Shown piece by piece: positions 47,329-56,848 of a DNA stretch of 64,000 nucleotides; positions within the stretch are counted from its first letter, which is position 1, and each line of letters starts with the position of its first letter. This DNA comes from Oikopleura dioica (lineage: Eukaryota > Chordata > Appendicularia > Copelata > Oikopleuridae): the NCBI GenBank assembly GCA_907165135.1, contig OU015566.1:10276157-10340156 (forward strand), given 5' to 3'. The position numbers were made by a program, and so were the translations under genes. The notes beneath the pieces were generated by a model, which saw only the letters and a list, made by a program, of their open reading frames with translations, was not told where the DNA came from and made no database searches.

Positions 47329-49364
47329 ATGAGTGGAACCTCCCATTTGCGCCTTCGATCGGCCGCATACGGGAACCCACCGACAGTCGGCCCGGTCACT
47401 CGCCCGGGCTTGGTGCTCATAGAAAAGCCAAAGATGGGGGACTCTGCGCCAAGTGCAGCTGGCTTTAATTTGACTGGTCGCTCTTCCGTGATGTCTGACG
47501 ATATCCTCAAGCTGGCGAGGATAGAAGCCAAACGAATGCGCCGTGCGAAAAGTGCTATTGAAAGTCCTACCGCTGCTTCCGCGATTCAGATGCCGCCGTC
47601 TGAAATAAATGTCACTCAGAAAAAACGAGACAAACATATGCAGAACGATGCTTCCTCGTCGAAATCGAAATTCAGCAGCACACCTAGCAAAGTGAATTCG
47701 AAGATATCTTCTTCCGGTAAAGATCGATTCATTACATCTTCCCCAGAATTATTTTTAGTGGATGTTAAACGACAACTCGAGCACTTGCGCAATGAAATAG
47801 AAGGGATGGCGACTCAGCTTGCGGATGAAGTCCCAAGCGATGTCGAGGATGTGGACAAGGATTTCGACGACGAGTCGAATCGATGGTTCGCCCGCGAGTT
47901 CTACGCTGTCAAGCACGAGACAACTTTGATTAAGAGGATGCGCGACGAGCGAAAGCAAAAGAATGGGGTTGTCAAATTGCACAGAACTGGTCAGTGGATG
48001 CTCTAATTAACAAGTTTCCCTTAACTTCTTCCTTTTAAGCTCTTCGATTGATGCAAGTAGCTGCGAGTCGGCCGATCCTCAGAGTGTTGAATCCGCATAT
48101 TTACACGCAACTTGGAGACTTGGTTAGAGAGCTTACAGACCTTTCTTCGCGACTGGATCTCCCGCTGTGGGAGCCTCATTCAATTCTTGAAGCACTTGAA
48201 CAGGCCGTCTATTTTCCACCGCGCAAGAATACAAACAGGTTTCCATTTTTTTCTTATTCGAGGAGAAAGGGGCAGGTCTTCTTTTTGCATCGATTTTCGG
48301 GGAATTTCGAGAGGTTTACTGTAACTGTTCGCATTTCAGGCGGCAATCGATCAACCCAAGTGATGTAGCGGAACTCTTGAAACCGAAAAATCGAAAGTCC
48401 CAGTCCCGCATCAAGCTCAAAGAGTCTGAGTCGCAGAATCGAGAGCCACGAAGCAGAACGTCGCAGATTCAATTTGATCTACCGACCAAGATCTATTCCG
48501 ATACTGGAAGGGGCACGGGTGGATTCGTAAACAAAAAGAAGAGCATTTTGAAAAATTCAAAGACGCAGCTTGATGATAATTATGAAGAGAGGCCGACCAA
48601 GGTAATTTTTCACAAATTAAATATGGCGCGACGGAAAGCTGATAAATTTTTTTTCTGATGATTGATAACTTAATTGCCAACTGGCAAACCAATTTTTGTT
48701 ATATTTTTGAAGCAATTAGAGAACTTTAGATAAAGGCCCTCCTGTGTGCAGAGAAGGATGATATTTAAAAAAACTTTTCCTCGGATGGTTTGACTTCAAT
48801 CTTGTTCAGCCCCGACCGCGTCCGTCAACCGCGCGCACTTCAAGATCATCCGTCTCCAAATCACGTCCGCGCTCTGCGCAGCCAAATGGTAGTAGGGTAG
48901 ATGCAAGTAGGGTGCGCTGCGCCGATTGCGCTGGACTGGCCGTGCACTCGCCAAAGGCGTCGTCAGTAGTATAGGTATGCACGGGGTTTTGCTAATTTTT
49001 CTCGTACCCCATTGGCTGAGCGCCTTTTGCGCGGTTCGTTTGAAAATTAGACTTCCTTTTGCATACCTATGCAGATTTAAAATGATATTGAGTCATTTTG
49101 ACAGGTGAGCCATCAGATGATTGATGACTTGCTGAATAAGTAATCAGCAGACGACTTTGTCCAGAAATGAGGAAAAAGGAAAAAGCTCCTTTCCCCTCGA
49201 GCGACAAAAGTCGACTGAGGAACAGAACCGGAAAAGGTCTTTGCTCCACACCGCCACCACCGGACACCCACACACCTCTAGCACCAATATCGATTCCAGG
49301 TAGAATTTCGAAAGCCTGCTCCTTCTACCATGAGTCAACTGACCATTTCGTCGATATTCAGTAA
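47329..49364 (+). CDS. basic, partly coiled-coil protein, unrecognised
   Basis: ATG at 47329. Exon 1 (to about 47990) encodes a Ser/Lys-rich disordered region, then an acidic helical segment (LVDVKRQLEHLRNEIEGMATQL) and WFAREFYAVKHETTLIKRM. Exon 2 (about 48040-48237) gives an ordered helical segment (LRVLNPHIYTQLGDLVRELTD). Exon 3 (48340-48600) is rich in Ser/Lys/Arg, followed by short Arg/Pro/Ser exons at about 48810-48890 and a last exon near 49140-49364 with STPPPPDTHTPLAP. The pattern resembles centrosomal or cytoskeletal scaffold proteins, but no family is recognised and the 3' exon order is tentative. One intron carries a small inverted-repeat element. Confidence 0.5.
48971..49070. mobile_element. 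candidate 100-bp MITE in an intron
   Basis: ATAGGTATGCA at the left end and TGCATACCTAT at the right end form perfect 11-bp inverted repeats. Similarity extends loosely inwards (CTAATTTT on both arms). No clear target duplication is seen, so a simple hairpin is an alternative. Confidence 0.4.
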
Positions 49365-49539
49365 ATAATTTTATTTAATATTTCTCACATCGTGGTTTTA
49401 CATGTCATTCGACTTCGTAAAATAACAAATCATTTTTAAAAATAGACTAGAAAAATATTTATTCAATGAACTAAATATTGAATTTATTGTTTTTCGATTT
49501 TATTTCAAATAGAAAGAATTCGTTCAGTAAAAACAGAAT

Positions 49540-49785
49540 TTATTCAAATTCGGCAATAAGCATTTCGAGATCATTGACAAAGTTTCGCATTGCGTTTGAA
49601 AGTTCGCGATTTCTATTGTAGACCAAAGCAAAGCATCTTCCGATCTGAAGGAGGAAATGATGCTGAAGCTGTTGCAAATCCATGTTGTGGTAAAAGTCGA
49701 CAGCGTTTCGGTAGCGTTCGTCTGAATGGTACAGTTGATTCATGTGTGGAAGACGGCGGTCTTCGTTGTTATCATTAACAGGCAT
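49540..49785 (-). CDS. 81-aa helical protein, unrecognised
   Basis: Single-exon frame from ATG 49785. Mostly helical, with an Asn/Asp-rich start and the amphipathic segment DLQQLQHHFLLQIGRCFALV. No signal peptide or known domain. It is the first of six very short genes packed in 3.2 kb to the left of the Polinton. Confidence 0.5.
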   Translation of the reverse strand: MPVNDNNEDRRLPHMNQLYHSDERYRNAVDFYHNMDLQQLQHHFLLQIGRCFALVYNRNRELSNAMRNFVNDLEMLIAEFE

Positions 49786-49960
49786 TCTTAATAATATTTT
49801 TGATAAAATTGTGGAATAAAAAACACCTGTTTTCACTCTCTTTTTTCTACGAGTTGTATTTCAGATGGAATGGCAAAAAAGGAAGAAAAAAAAATCGATT
49901 TTCGAAATTGCGCCATCGCGAAAAAGTGCAACGCCACCAGCCGAACACTCTGCTTCTAGT

Positions 49961-49968
49961 TATAAATA
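49961..49968 (+). promoter_or_regulatory. TATA-like box
   Basis: TATAAATA 29 bp before the ATG at 49997; the implied leader is very short. Confidence 0.4.
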
Positions 49969-49996
49969 TCCAAGGATATCATTAAATCTGTAGAAT

Positions 49997-50376
49997 ATGT
50001 TTATATTTGATAACCCTTTCATACCTGTCCCTAATGAAAAACCTGGATATTTTTCAAAGCCAGAGACAACTTTGATAAACGATGATAGCGGGGCAGTGCA
50101 AAGAGCTTCAAAAGTGTTGGAAGGCCTCAACCGAATCAATTCAAAAATTCTCTACACAAACATCAGAGGAGAGCTCCATCCTTACCGCATTCGACACTTG
50201 TACGAGCTTGTTGACCGTTTCAACGGGTAAGTTATTAAAACACTTTTTAAAAACTTATTTTTGTTTAGCCTCACCGAGCGTTACATCGTTTACGAAGATT
50301 TGTGGGTTCCTGCTCTCGACAGAAAATGGCAAACAACGAAAGTCAAGAAGAAGAAGAGATTTTCTTTTGAAAACTA
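49997..50376 (+). CDS. small two-exon protein, unrecognised
   Basis: Exon 1 (49997-50226) and exon 2 (about 50271-50376) join via a 44-nt GT-AG intron. About 111 residues: an ordered helical N-terminal part (RASKVLEGLNRINSKIL, RIRHLYELVDRFNG) and a Lys-rich C-terminus (TTKVKKKKRFSF). AATAAA follows at about 50404. No family recognised. Confidence 0.5.
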
Positions 50377-50603
50377 AACCTGTGCAAACAATCTGCTTTT
50401 TCTAATAAAACAATATGTTTGAATATAAAAACGAGTTTTTTATTCTTTCGAGCTCATGAATTCACAGGAAAATTAGATGTCAAGAAATATGATGGATTAC
50501 AGTTAAGCAGGACTTGCAGAATTTTGACTGACAGCTCGTGAATATTTGATACTTCTATTAATATCTGATTAGAAGGGATGCGCATTTTTATAATGACCTT
50601 TTA

Positions 50604-50831
50604 TTATTCAGGATTCTGCGACAGACGCTGGGTAGGGACTCGTCTTGCCGGTCTTCCTTGTTGTCTCCGATGTAGCATCGTACGTCGTCGCTCGTAGGCA
50701 AGTTGAATTCTAGCGTTTTCCAATGCTATTCTGTAAAGAAGACCATCTCGACGTTCCATCAACTGTTGAATTTGCTCTTCAACTGCGAGGAGAGCATCAT
50801 GGAAAGCTGTAAAAGGAGTTTCTCTTTCCAT
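50604..50831 (-). CDS. 75-aa coiled-coil protein with basic tail
   Basis: ATG at 50831. An amphipathic helix (ALLAVEEQIQQLMERRDGLL) is followed by an Arg-rich segment (ERRRTMLHRRQQGRPARR). Single exon, unrecognised. Its helix-then-basic layout echoes the neighbouring tiny genes. Confidence 0.45.
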   Translation of the reverse strand: MERETPFTAFHDALLAVEEQIQQLMERRDGLLYRIALENARIQLAYERRRTMLHRRQQGRPARRVPTQRLSQNPE

Positions 50832-51154
50832 TCTATAAAAAAAGATGAAAATTTCTTTATGACTTTTCATAAATTGAAAAACAGAGCGACATCTATTTAA
50901 TTTTGAAGGAATTTAAGAATTTCTAGAATGAGAGAATCACAATTGTTTGTTTTTTCTCTAAAAAATTTCATCGCGAGAGATTTCCAAATAAGGATTTTCC
51001 TTTTTTCAGAAAGCTCTTTTCCCTCTTTTTTCATTTCGAGAAGTGATAATTTCATTTCCAGATTTTCCGACTACTTCTGGATAAAATCAATGTCTAATTT
51101 ATCAATTTCAAAATTTGAAAAAAAGAGTAAAAGAGAACGCACTTTTCGTCGACG

Positions 51155-51517
51155 ATGGCGGGTATCCCACCCACTCCGGAACTACTCCTCCAAATCGGTC
51201 ACTTGGAGCAGGTTGCGAATATGGCAAAGGACTTCGTTCTGATGACCATGATCGCATATGAAGAGGATCCACCCAATCATGAGGCTCTTCATCCCTATAT
51301 GCCTCAGGTAAATTTGTCATTTAAAAAAGACAATAATTTTAAAATTAAGCTGACCCAGAAGATTGCATTCTGCAATCAGATCCTTCACGATCCATTCTGG
51401 TTCAACATGGGAGCGGATAACCCTCTTTACATCTACAAAGACGTCACTTTGAAGATGATGGCAGGCGTTCACTCCCTCTACCCGATGATTCTCAACCCAG
51501 CGCCTGGCAATCAGTAG
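51155..51517 (+). CDS. small helical protein, unrecognised
   Basis: ATG at 51155 (AGIPPTPELLLQIGHLEQVA). A 45-nt segment starting GTAAAT and ending TTAAG (51309-51353) is an in-frame candidate intron; splicing it joins PYMPQ to LTQKIAF. Product about 105 or 120 residues, ending MILNPAPGNQ. No known domain. Confidence 0.5.
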   Translation: MAGIPPTPELLLQIGHLEQVANMAKDFVLMTMIAYEEDPPNHEALHPYMPQVNLSFKKDNNFKIKLTQKIAFCNQILHDPFWFNMGADNPLYIYKDVTLKMMAGVHSLYPMILNPAPGNQ

Positions 51518-51695
51518 AACGGTAATCAATCTTCAAAAAATCATTATTAATCATTTTTTTTTCAGTCGTGCTGAATGGATGTGGCAGAGCTCGTCAATTT
51601 GGAAAACCAAATTATCACTGTCTTTCCCATGTACTCTCACCAATAAAATCGATTAGGAAGAAAAAAATTTAAAATTTCTTTTTATTAAGATCGAA

Positions 51696-51830
51696 ATGGG
51701 CTCTTGCATTTCCAAATCTTCGGCAAGCTTGAAATCTTCAAAGTGGGCTTCGCAAGATTTGCTTATTGAAGAAAGCGCAAGCCGATATGGAACTCCTCTT
51801 TTGCGCGCCTGTGAGCAAAATGATGAATAA
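51696..51830 (+). CDS. 44-aa protein with myristoylation/palmitoylation-type start
   Basis: ATG at 51696; the product begins MGSCISKSS. Gly2 with Ser/Lys downstream fits the N-myristoyltransferase consensus, and Cys4 could be palmitoylated, as in Src-family kinases and G-protein alpha subunits. The rest is short and polar, ending ACEQNDE. AATAAA overlaps the stop region (51828-51834). The complete small unit suggests a membrane-anchored peptide; function unknown. Confidence 0.5.
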   Translation: MGSCISKSSASLKSSKWASQDLLIEESASRYGTPLLRACEQNDE

Positions 51831-52129
51831 ATAAAAACATCATGTTTCTAGAATTGTTTATTTTAAGAAAAAAATTGAAAAAAATAACGATTAGTTGTTT
51901 TTAAGTTTATTAAAAAGGTAAAATTCTCTAGAACTTTGCCTTACTTCAGGGCTGTTTTTGAGATTTTGATCAGTTCTTACTCGTCGTAGCTAAGAAAAGG
52001 CCGTTTTTTGGAAAAATGCCGGTAAGTTTTTTCCAAATTAGAAAAGAGCGGAGCTCTCGAAAAATTTTTTAAATTTCTAACAGGAAATATTAGAATACCC
52101 GCTCCGCTTCTACAAAGCCCGAGTTCGAC

Positions 52130-52707
52130 ATGGTTGTCGAAAGCGCTTCGTCAACCTCGTCGTCTTCTAGCTGCGTAAGCGAGCCTGAACTCGCCCGTCC
52201 TGAAACTCAGCGACCTAGTCGCTCTGCCCGACGCACTGACTCCATCCGTGCCCAGCGCGCTCGCAGCAACGATCGAGTGCTCAACAACGAGCCTCAATCC
52301 ACTGGTCGCCCGGCTCAACCTCGCATGGAAGCGCCAGATGAGCTGCTCACCAGCGAAGGTAAATATTTTAATCATAGTTAGTTCTAGAATGTTAATTAAA
52401 AAAAAACAGATTTTAACAGTTATAATTTTATTTCAACTACGTTTTTAAATTTGAAAATTAAAAAGTTTAGCTGATAATTATTTCAGATCGCCGCCACGAT
52501 CTGTTCCGACAGCTCGGCTTGGAGGATCTCCGACACGCGGAGCGCTTGGCAATCATCGAAGAGCTTCGACGATTGGAAAACGACCTTCTGCGACAATTTG
52601 GCGATCTGGAGGCCAACATGCGCAACGGCGACTTCAGTGTCACCATCATCACCAAGTCTGGTCGCACCTTCGAGATGGGAGATGACAAGCTCGTCATTCC
52701 CGAATAA
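52130..52707 (+). CDS. Ser/Arg-rich protein with C-terminal helix, unrecognised
   Basis: Two coding exons, 52130-52360 and about 52486-52707, joined by a GT-AG intron. The N-terminus is Ser-rich (SASSTSSSSSCVSEPE), then Arg-rich. The C-terminal exon forms a charged helix (RHAERLAIIEELRRLENDLL) and a short beta-like end (VTIITKSGRTFEMG). A leader exon with its own ATG lies at 52017 but is out of frame with this product after splicing. AATAAA at about 52745. No family recognised. Confidence 0.5.
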
Positions 52708-52759
52708 GAACTTTTTTCTTATTTTGTTTTTTGTACAAAAAACAAATAAAATATAATCT

Positions 52760-53810
52760 TTTTACTGAAATCTTGTTGTTTTATTGTTGTTAATTTGCGG
52801 TTGTGGAGTAGTCAAGAGAGAATCGATTGATTTATTGAGCGAGGTCGTTTTTGAGTTCTCGGTCCACGCTGTGGCACACTTTCGCAGGCTCCCACTAAAG
52901 TCGCTTTTTTAAAATCTTTAAAACTGCTTGCTTGCCTTTTTTTGTCACAAGATCTTGAAAAAAACAAAAAAACCAAAAAAAATGAACTTTTTGTTATAAA
53001 ATGAAGAATATAAGCCTCCGTCTAATCGTTTTAGCTGATGTCATGGAAGAACATAAGTCTCCACTAAACGGGTGGACGTCTCAAGCTAAGATAATATGTA
53101 AGAGATTAATAATTTTGAAATGAATCCTCATTTTCTTCGTCCCGTAAACTGCAGAACTGATTAATAAACAAATGTATTCTAGAATAGTATAAATCGAAAT
53201 TTTTGAATTAAATTCTATATTTTGTAGGTTATTAAAATGAAGCTTGAAAATCATCTAATGGAATATCAGGGAGACGTCAAATTACTGCTAAATTTAAGTT
53301 TAAAATGCAACAAGAAGATTTTCTCGTCGTAAAAAATGCCACAGATTGCTAAAATGATAACATTAGTTTTAAGCCTGTTCATCCAAATCGTTTCATGATA
53401 ATAAATTTTAGCTGCGATTCAAAAATGAAACTTTTGCAATTCTCATTGGTACCCATAAGTTAGAGTGAAATGAAGCGTCAAATGCGTCAATTACATTATC
53501 GACACTTAAGTCTGTTTCATGAATAAAATGTTTTGTTAAGAGTCCGATTCGATTGAAGAAATGAAGCTCAACTCTTACAGTAGGGCCACCATACTTCTGA
53601 AGTGACCTATTTGAAATGTTTCAACTGCCATCATCTTCTCTTTTTGGAAATACCTGAAAAAATGAATCTTGACGGAGTATTTTTGGAGAGTCAAATTGAA
53701 GAGATTATTATTTTGATTTCATTAAAACACATTTGTTAAAATGACTCAATAAATTTCATGTTTGCTGCATAATTCGCATAATCTACTACTACAACTCTGT
53801 TTTAATAAAT
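52760..53810. other. AT-rich interval, probable left flank or terminus of the Polinton
   Basis: About 1 kb without a convincing gene. The left terminal inverted repeat of the Polinton may lie here, but it cannot be recognised because the right terminus is outside the window. Confidence 0.35.
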
Positions 53811-53815
53811 ATTTA

Positions 53816-54160
53816 TTAATACAAATTGGCGAGCATACAAAATTCTTTTGTGTAGCTTTTTCGGATTTCTGCCATTCGCTCAAAGTGGAAATGGGCGGCA
53901 TCGTCTTCGCCCAGGAAGTAGGTTTTGTTGATCTCGTATTCGTACTGCTTCTTTGCAATAGAGTATTTCTTGCCCTTTGTGATGCGTCGAAAACTCTTTC
54001 GGAAGACTTTTTGATTTCGGAAAACATTGTCGTAGATATTTTGTAAGTTGTAACTGAGTGACTGGTAGTCACTTTTCTGTTTATATATTTGTCAAAAACC
54101 ATTGAGCAGATGTTGCAGATGTTCAAGACTACGACAACGACCGCCGCCACCGCTGCGCAG
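53816..54160 (-). CDS. Polinton-associated small membrane protein (tentative)
   Basis: The main exon (53816-54061) encodes a Lys/Arg/Tyr-rich segment ending SYTKEFCMLANLY. An upstream segment (54100-about 54160) encodes a hydrophobic stretch (AAVAAVVVVVLNICNICS) and can be joined through a 38-nt GT-AG intron in phase 0. No ATG is visible, so the start is missing. A single membrane span with a basic tail would suit a minor virion component; unrecognised. Confidence 0.4.
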
Positions 54161-54208
54161 CTGAAAGAAGTAACTAATTTTCGAGGAAAATGAGTGAAAA
54201 AGAGTTGT

Positions 54209-54958
54209 TTATTGTTGTCTTGAATTTGAACTTGGAAAGAGAACAGGGAAACGGCCTAAATTAGGAATTTCTCCAAATAGATTCGTATAAACTCTAGGTT
54301 GATCAGGTACAGTAATATCTTGACGAATTATTAAATAATTATGATTGACAACTCTTCTTTCGTTAAAAAGACGCATTGCGGACTTGTACTCCTCAGCTAC
54401 ACCCATCTTTGTGCAAATGGTTTTGTTGACGGAAACATCGTTTGCATTTGGAAAAAGAATTGTTGCTGTCATACAGTTCCTAAAATTAAAAAGTTAGAGT
54501 TGTTCATTTTGTTTTGAAAAAACTTACCGCAAGGTAATTGACATTTTACTTTTTTCATAATAATTTTGGGATATAAAAATCATAGATATTCCCAAGTGCC
54601 GTCGGCCAAACGTTAATAAAAACTCCACCACTTTACTGTCGATGCATTTAGACCATTGATCATCTACGACAATGAGAGCGTCACCATTTTTACCGGTATC
54701 GAATGTTTCATCAATCCAGTCTTGTGATGGCATTCCCTCTATCAAGAATAATTCTTGGCCTTCTTGCGGCTTGATATCGACGGGTTCTACTCTTGGCAAA
54801 AACATGTAGATATTTGTGATGGGCCCTGAAATCGCCCCATATTCGATAACATTTTTTGTGAAAAAACTTTTTCCACTTCCAGTTGTTCCGGATATGTGAA
54901 GAGAGCAGGGATGTTCAAAACGTAGGCCAGGCACATAGCGCACTAAAGTGGAGTGCAT
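54209..54958 (-). CDS. Polinton packaging ATPase (A32/FtsK-HerA type)
   Basis: Two exons, 54528-54958 and 54209-54479, separated by a 48-nt GT-AG intron; about 233 residues. Exon 1 has a Walker A loop GTTGSGKS, a Walker B strand DALIVVDDQ and the following sensor-like SQN. By family knowledge it powers genome packaging into the capsid. Its ATG overlaps the end of the upstream 140-aa frame by 16 nt, a viral style of gene overlap, while the intron is of host type. Confidence 0.85.
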
Positions 54959-55365
54959 TCAGAGAAGATGAAAACGCCGGGAATGTCCAATGGGCTTTTC
55001 TTGTATTCTGTAGGATTCGTGGTGGCAGCGTTTTCTTTGTAACCGATGATCTTGAATTTGAGTCGGTAGTTTTGGAAAAGATCTTGTGGAAGCCTGGCAA
55101 AGTCTTCTTTTTCTTTTTCGGTCTCGCAGTCGAGCTCAGCGCGCAAAAAGGTGATGTTGAAACCTTGCTTGATAAGAGCAGTGTAGTGCGGAGTTTTTTC
55201 TTCGTCAATTAGCGACGATTCGTGCTTGACGACTTCCGAGAGGATTTCGCTAACACGACGGTGAACATAAAATCGCACTGGATTCGCGTAGCCAGTAAAT
55301 TGACGGCCGACCGGAGCTTCAGCGATAACATAAAAAGGCTCGTTTTCAGTCTGGACAGGAACCAT
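54943..55365 (-). CDS. 140-aa Polinton protein, unrecognised
   Basis: ATG at 55365. Starts VPVQTENEPFYVIAEAPVG and is alpha/beta in character with no membrane segment. Located directly upstream of and overlapping the ATPase ATG, so the two are probably expressed from one transcript. It occupies a position where Polintons often carry virion proteins, but no fold can be assigned by eye. Confidence 0.55.
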   Translation of the reverse strand: MVPVQTENEPFYVIAEAPVGRQFTGYANPVRFYVHRRVSEILSEVVKHESSLIDEEKTPHYTALIKQGFNITFLRAELDCETEKEKEDFARLPQDLFQNYRLKFKIIGYKENAATTNPTEYKKSPLDIPGVFIFSECTPL

Positions 55366-55369
55366 CTTG

Positions 55370-55582
55370 ATTGTTTTTCTCTGGTGAAAAAAGTGATCTT
55401 TTTCTCTTTTGATTGGTTGTTTATGTTGTTAAAAAGTGTTTAGATTAAACTTTATATACTGTATATTTGACTCATCCGCTGGAGGTGCCAGACAACTTAC
55501 AGATAAATAGCGCCATCGAGTCAAGTTCATCGTCAGAATAAAGAGACAAAAAAAGAGAAAATAAGCACGTTTTTGACGGTCA
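55370..55582. promoter_or_regulatory. divergent promoter region of the Polinton
   Basis: 213 bp between the minus-strand block and the plus-strand block; contains TTTATATACTGTATAT near 55449. Inferred from gene orientation. Confidence 0.45.
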
Positions 55583-56848
55583 ATGGTCGCACCGCGAAAT
55601 GAAAAATCGCCGATTCATGGAGGTCTCTTTTTCACAAATTATCAATTAAAATTGCTCGCATCTTCGGCCGTTCGTAATCCTGAAACTGGTGCTGTTCGAT
55701 TACGCGCTCCAAAAACAAAAGAAGAGGAAACTTGCGAGTTTGATTTATCAGAAGATTCTTCGAGCGGTATTTATATTTCATTTGGTCAAGTGGATTATAT
55801 TCTCTCATTTTTGGAACGAAATCCTGCTACGGGAAAAATCAGAGTTCGAGCACCTGCATCAAGAAAGCACCCATTTCCCGATTATAATGCCAAGGAAACG
55901 GATCTCGTCGAAGAAATACTCTTATGCCGTGGTAGGCGATGCCCTGAAGGAGCTTCATCGTCGCCAAGACGTGGAAGACGCGTTGATCAAGAAAGCGAAC
56001 ACGAAAATTCGGAAGGAGAACGAGAAGCTTTTACGAAAAAACGCTTCGAAAAGAGGAAAACCGAACTCGACTCGGAAGAAGAAGAAGAAGAAGAGTCCGA
56101 CGACGACGACGACGACGAGAAAAAATACAAGTCTGAACAGTCTTCCTCTGATGACGAAGACGGACGAGGAGTGGCTCGAGGCAGAAAGAGAGAAAAATAT
56201 GTTGATTCCGATGAATCAAGCGTCGACAGCCGTTATACCAACAGAAAATCGCAACGTGGCCAAGAGCTTAGACGAGTGGCAAAGCGCAATGTCGAGCCAG
56301 TTAAATCAAATCGGAATCGGCAATTCAAAAGCAACAAATCAACAAAATATTCAAGCAAGCATCCTCTCACCAGCCCTAGTGAGCGAACAAGGAGGTCTAA
56401 TTTATATGACAAATCTTATCGGGGCGAGGAGCAGCGAGGACGGTCAGATCGAACTTCCAAGCGTTTTTCTGAATCCGATGCAGAAGAATATTCCACTACG
56501 AAAGTCAGATTCGCTGATCGACGAGAGCAGCCGATTTCAAGAAATTACGCTACCCGAAAAGGAAACACAGGAAGAGTCACCGTCTACGAATCCGACTATG
56601 CTCACTCGGACAATAACGAATGGGAAGTCAACCCCCACCTCAACAGACAAAAACATGAGCACGATGCCGGCAAACGTCGAACTGGAGCCACCAGAATCAT
56701 TCGTCGAAAGCGAGCAACCAACGATGAACAACAACGACCACCAACAGCCAGAGCAAAGAAGCGAAGAAAAATCATCCACCCTCAGTCCGGAACAGAAGGA
56801 GAAGATGCCGAACAACCCTTATCCGACATCGAAAATTTTTGGAAATGA
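55583..56848 (+). CDS. 421-codon charged ORF overprinting the integrase N-terminal half
   Basis: ATG at 55583. The first 110 residues, mostly outside the overlap, contain two copies of a motif: RNPETGAVRLRAPKT and RNPATGKIRVRAPAS. The rest is highly charged and low complexity (Glu, Asp and Arg/Ser blocks). From 55887 it shares about 960 bp with the integrase frame, in a different frame. Either both frames are translated, or only the first part is coding and is spliced before the overlap (a GTAGGC donor-like site lies at about 55931). Function unknown; a nucleic-acid-binding virion protein is one possibility. Confidence 0.5.
   Translation: MVAPRNEKSPIHGGLFFTNYQLKLLASSAVRNPETGAVRLRAPKTKEEETCEFDLSEDSSSGIYISFGQVDYILSFLERNPATGKIRVRAPASRKHPFPDYNAKETDLVEEILLCRGRRCPEGASSSPRRGRRVDQESEHENSEGEREAFTKKRFEKRKTELDSEEEEEEESDDDDDDEKKYKSEQSSSDDEDGRGVARGRKREKYVDSDESSVDSRYTNRKSQRGQELRRVAKRNVEPVKSNRNRQFKSNKSTKYSSKHPLTSPSERTRRSNLYDKSYRGEEQRGRSDRTSKRFSESDAEEYSTTKVRFADRREQPISRNYATRKGNTGRVTVYESDYAHSDNNEWEVNPHLNRQKHEHDAGKRRTGATRIIRRKRATNDEQQRPPTARAKKRRKIIHPQSGTEGEDAEQPLSDIENFWK

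Noticed and set aside
55689-55886. Upstream extension of the integrase frame
   Set aside because: No supporting start before 55887 and the segment is the shadow of the charged frame there; the ATG at 55887 is preferred.
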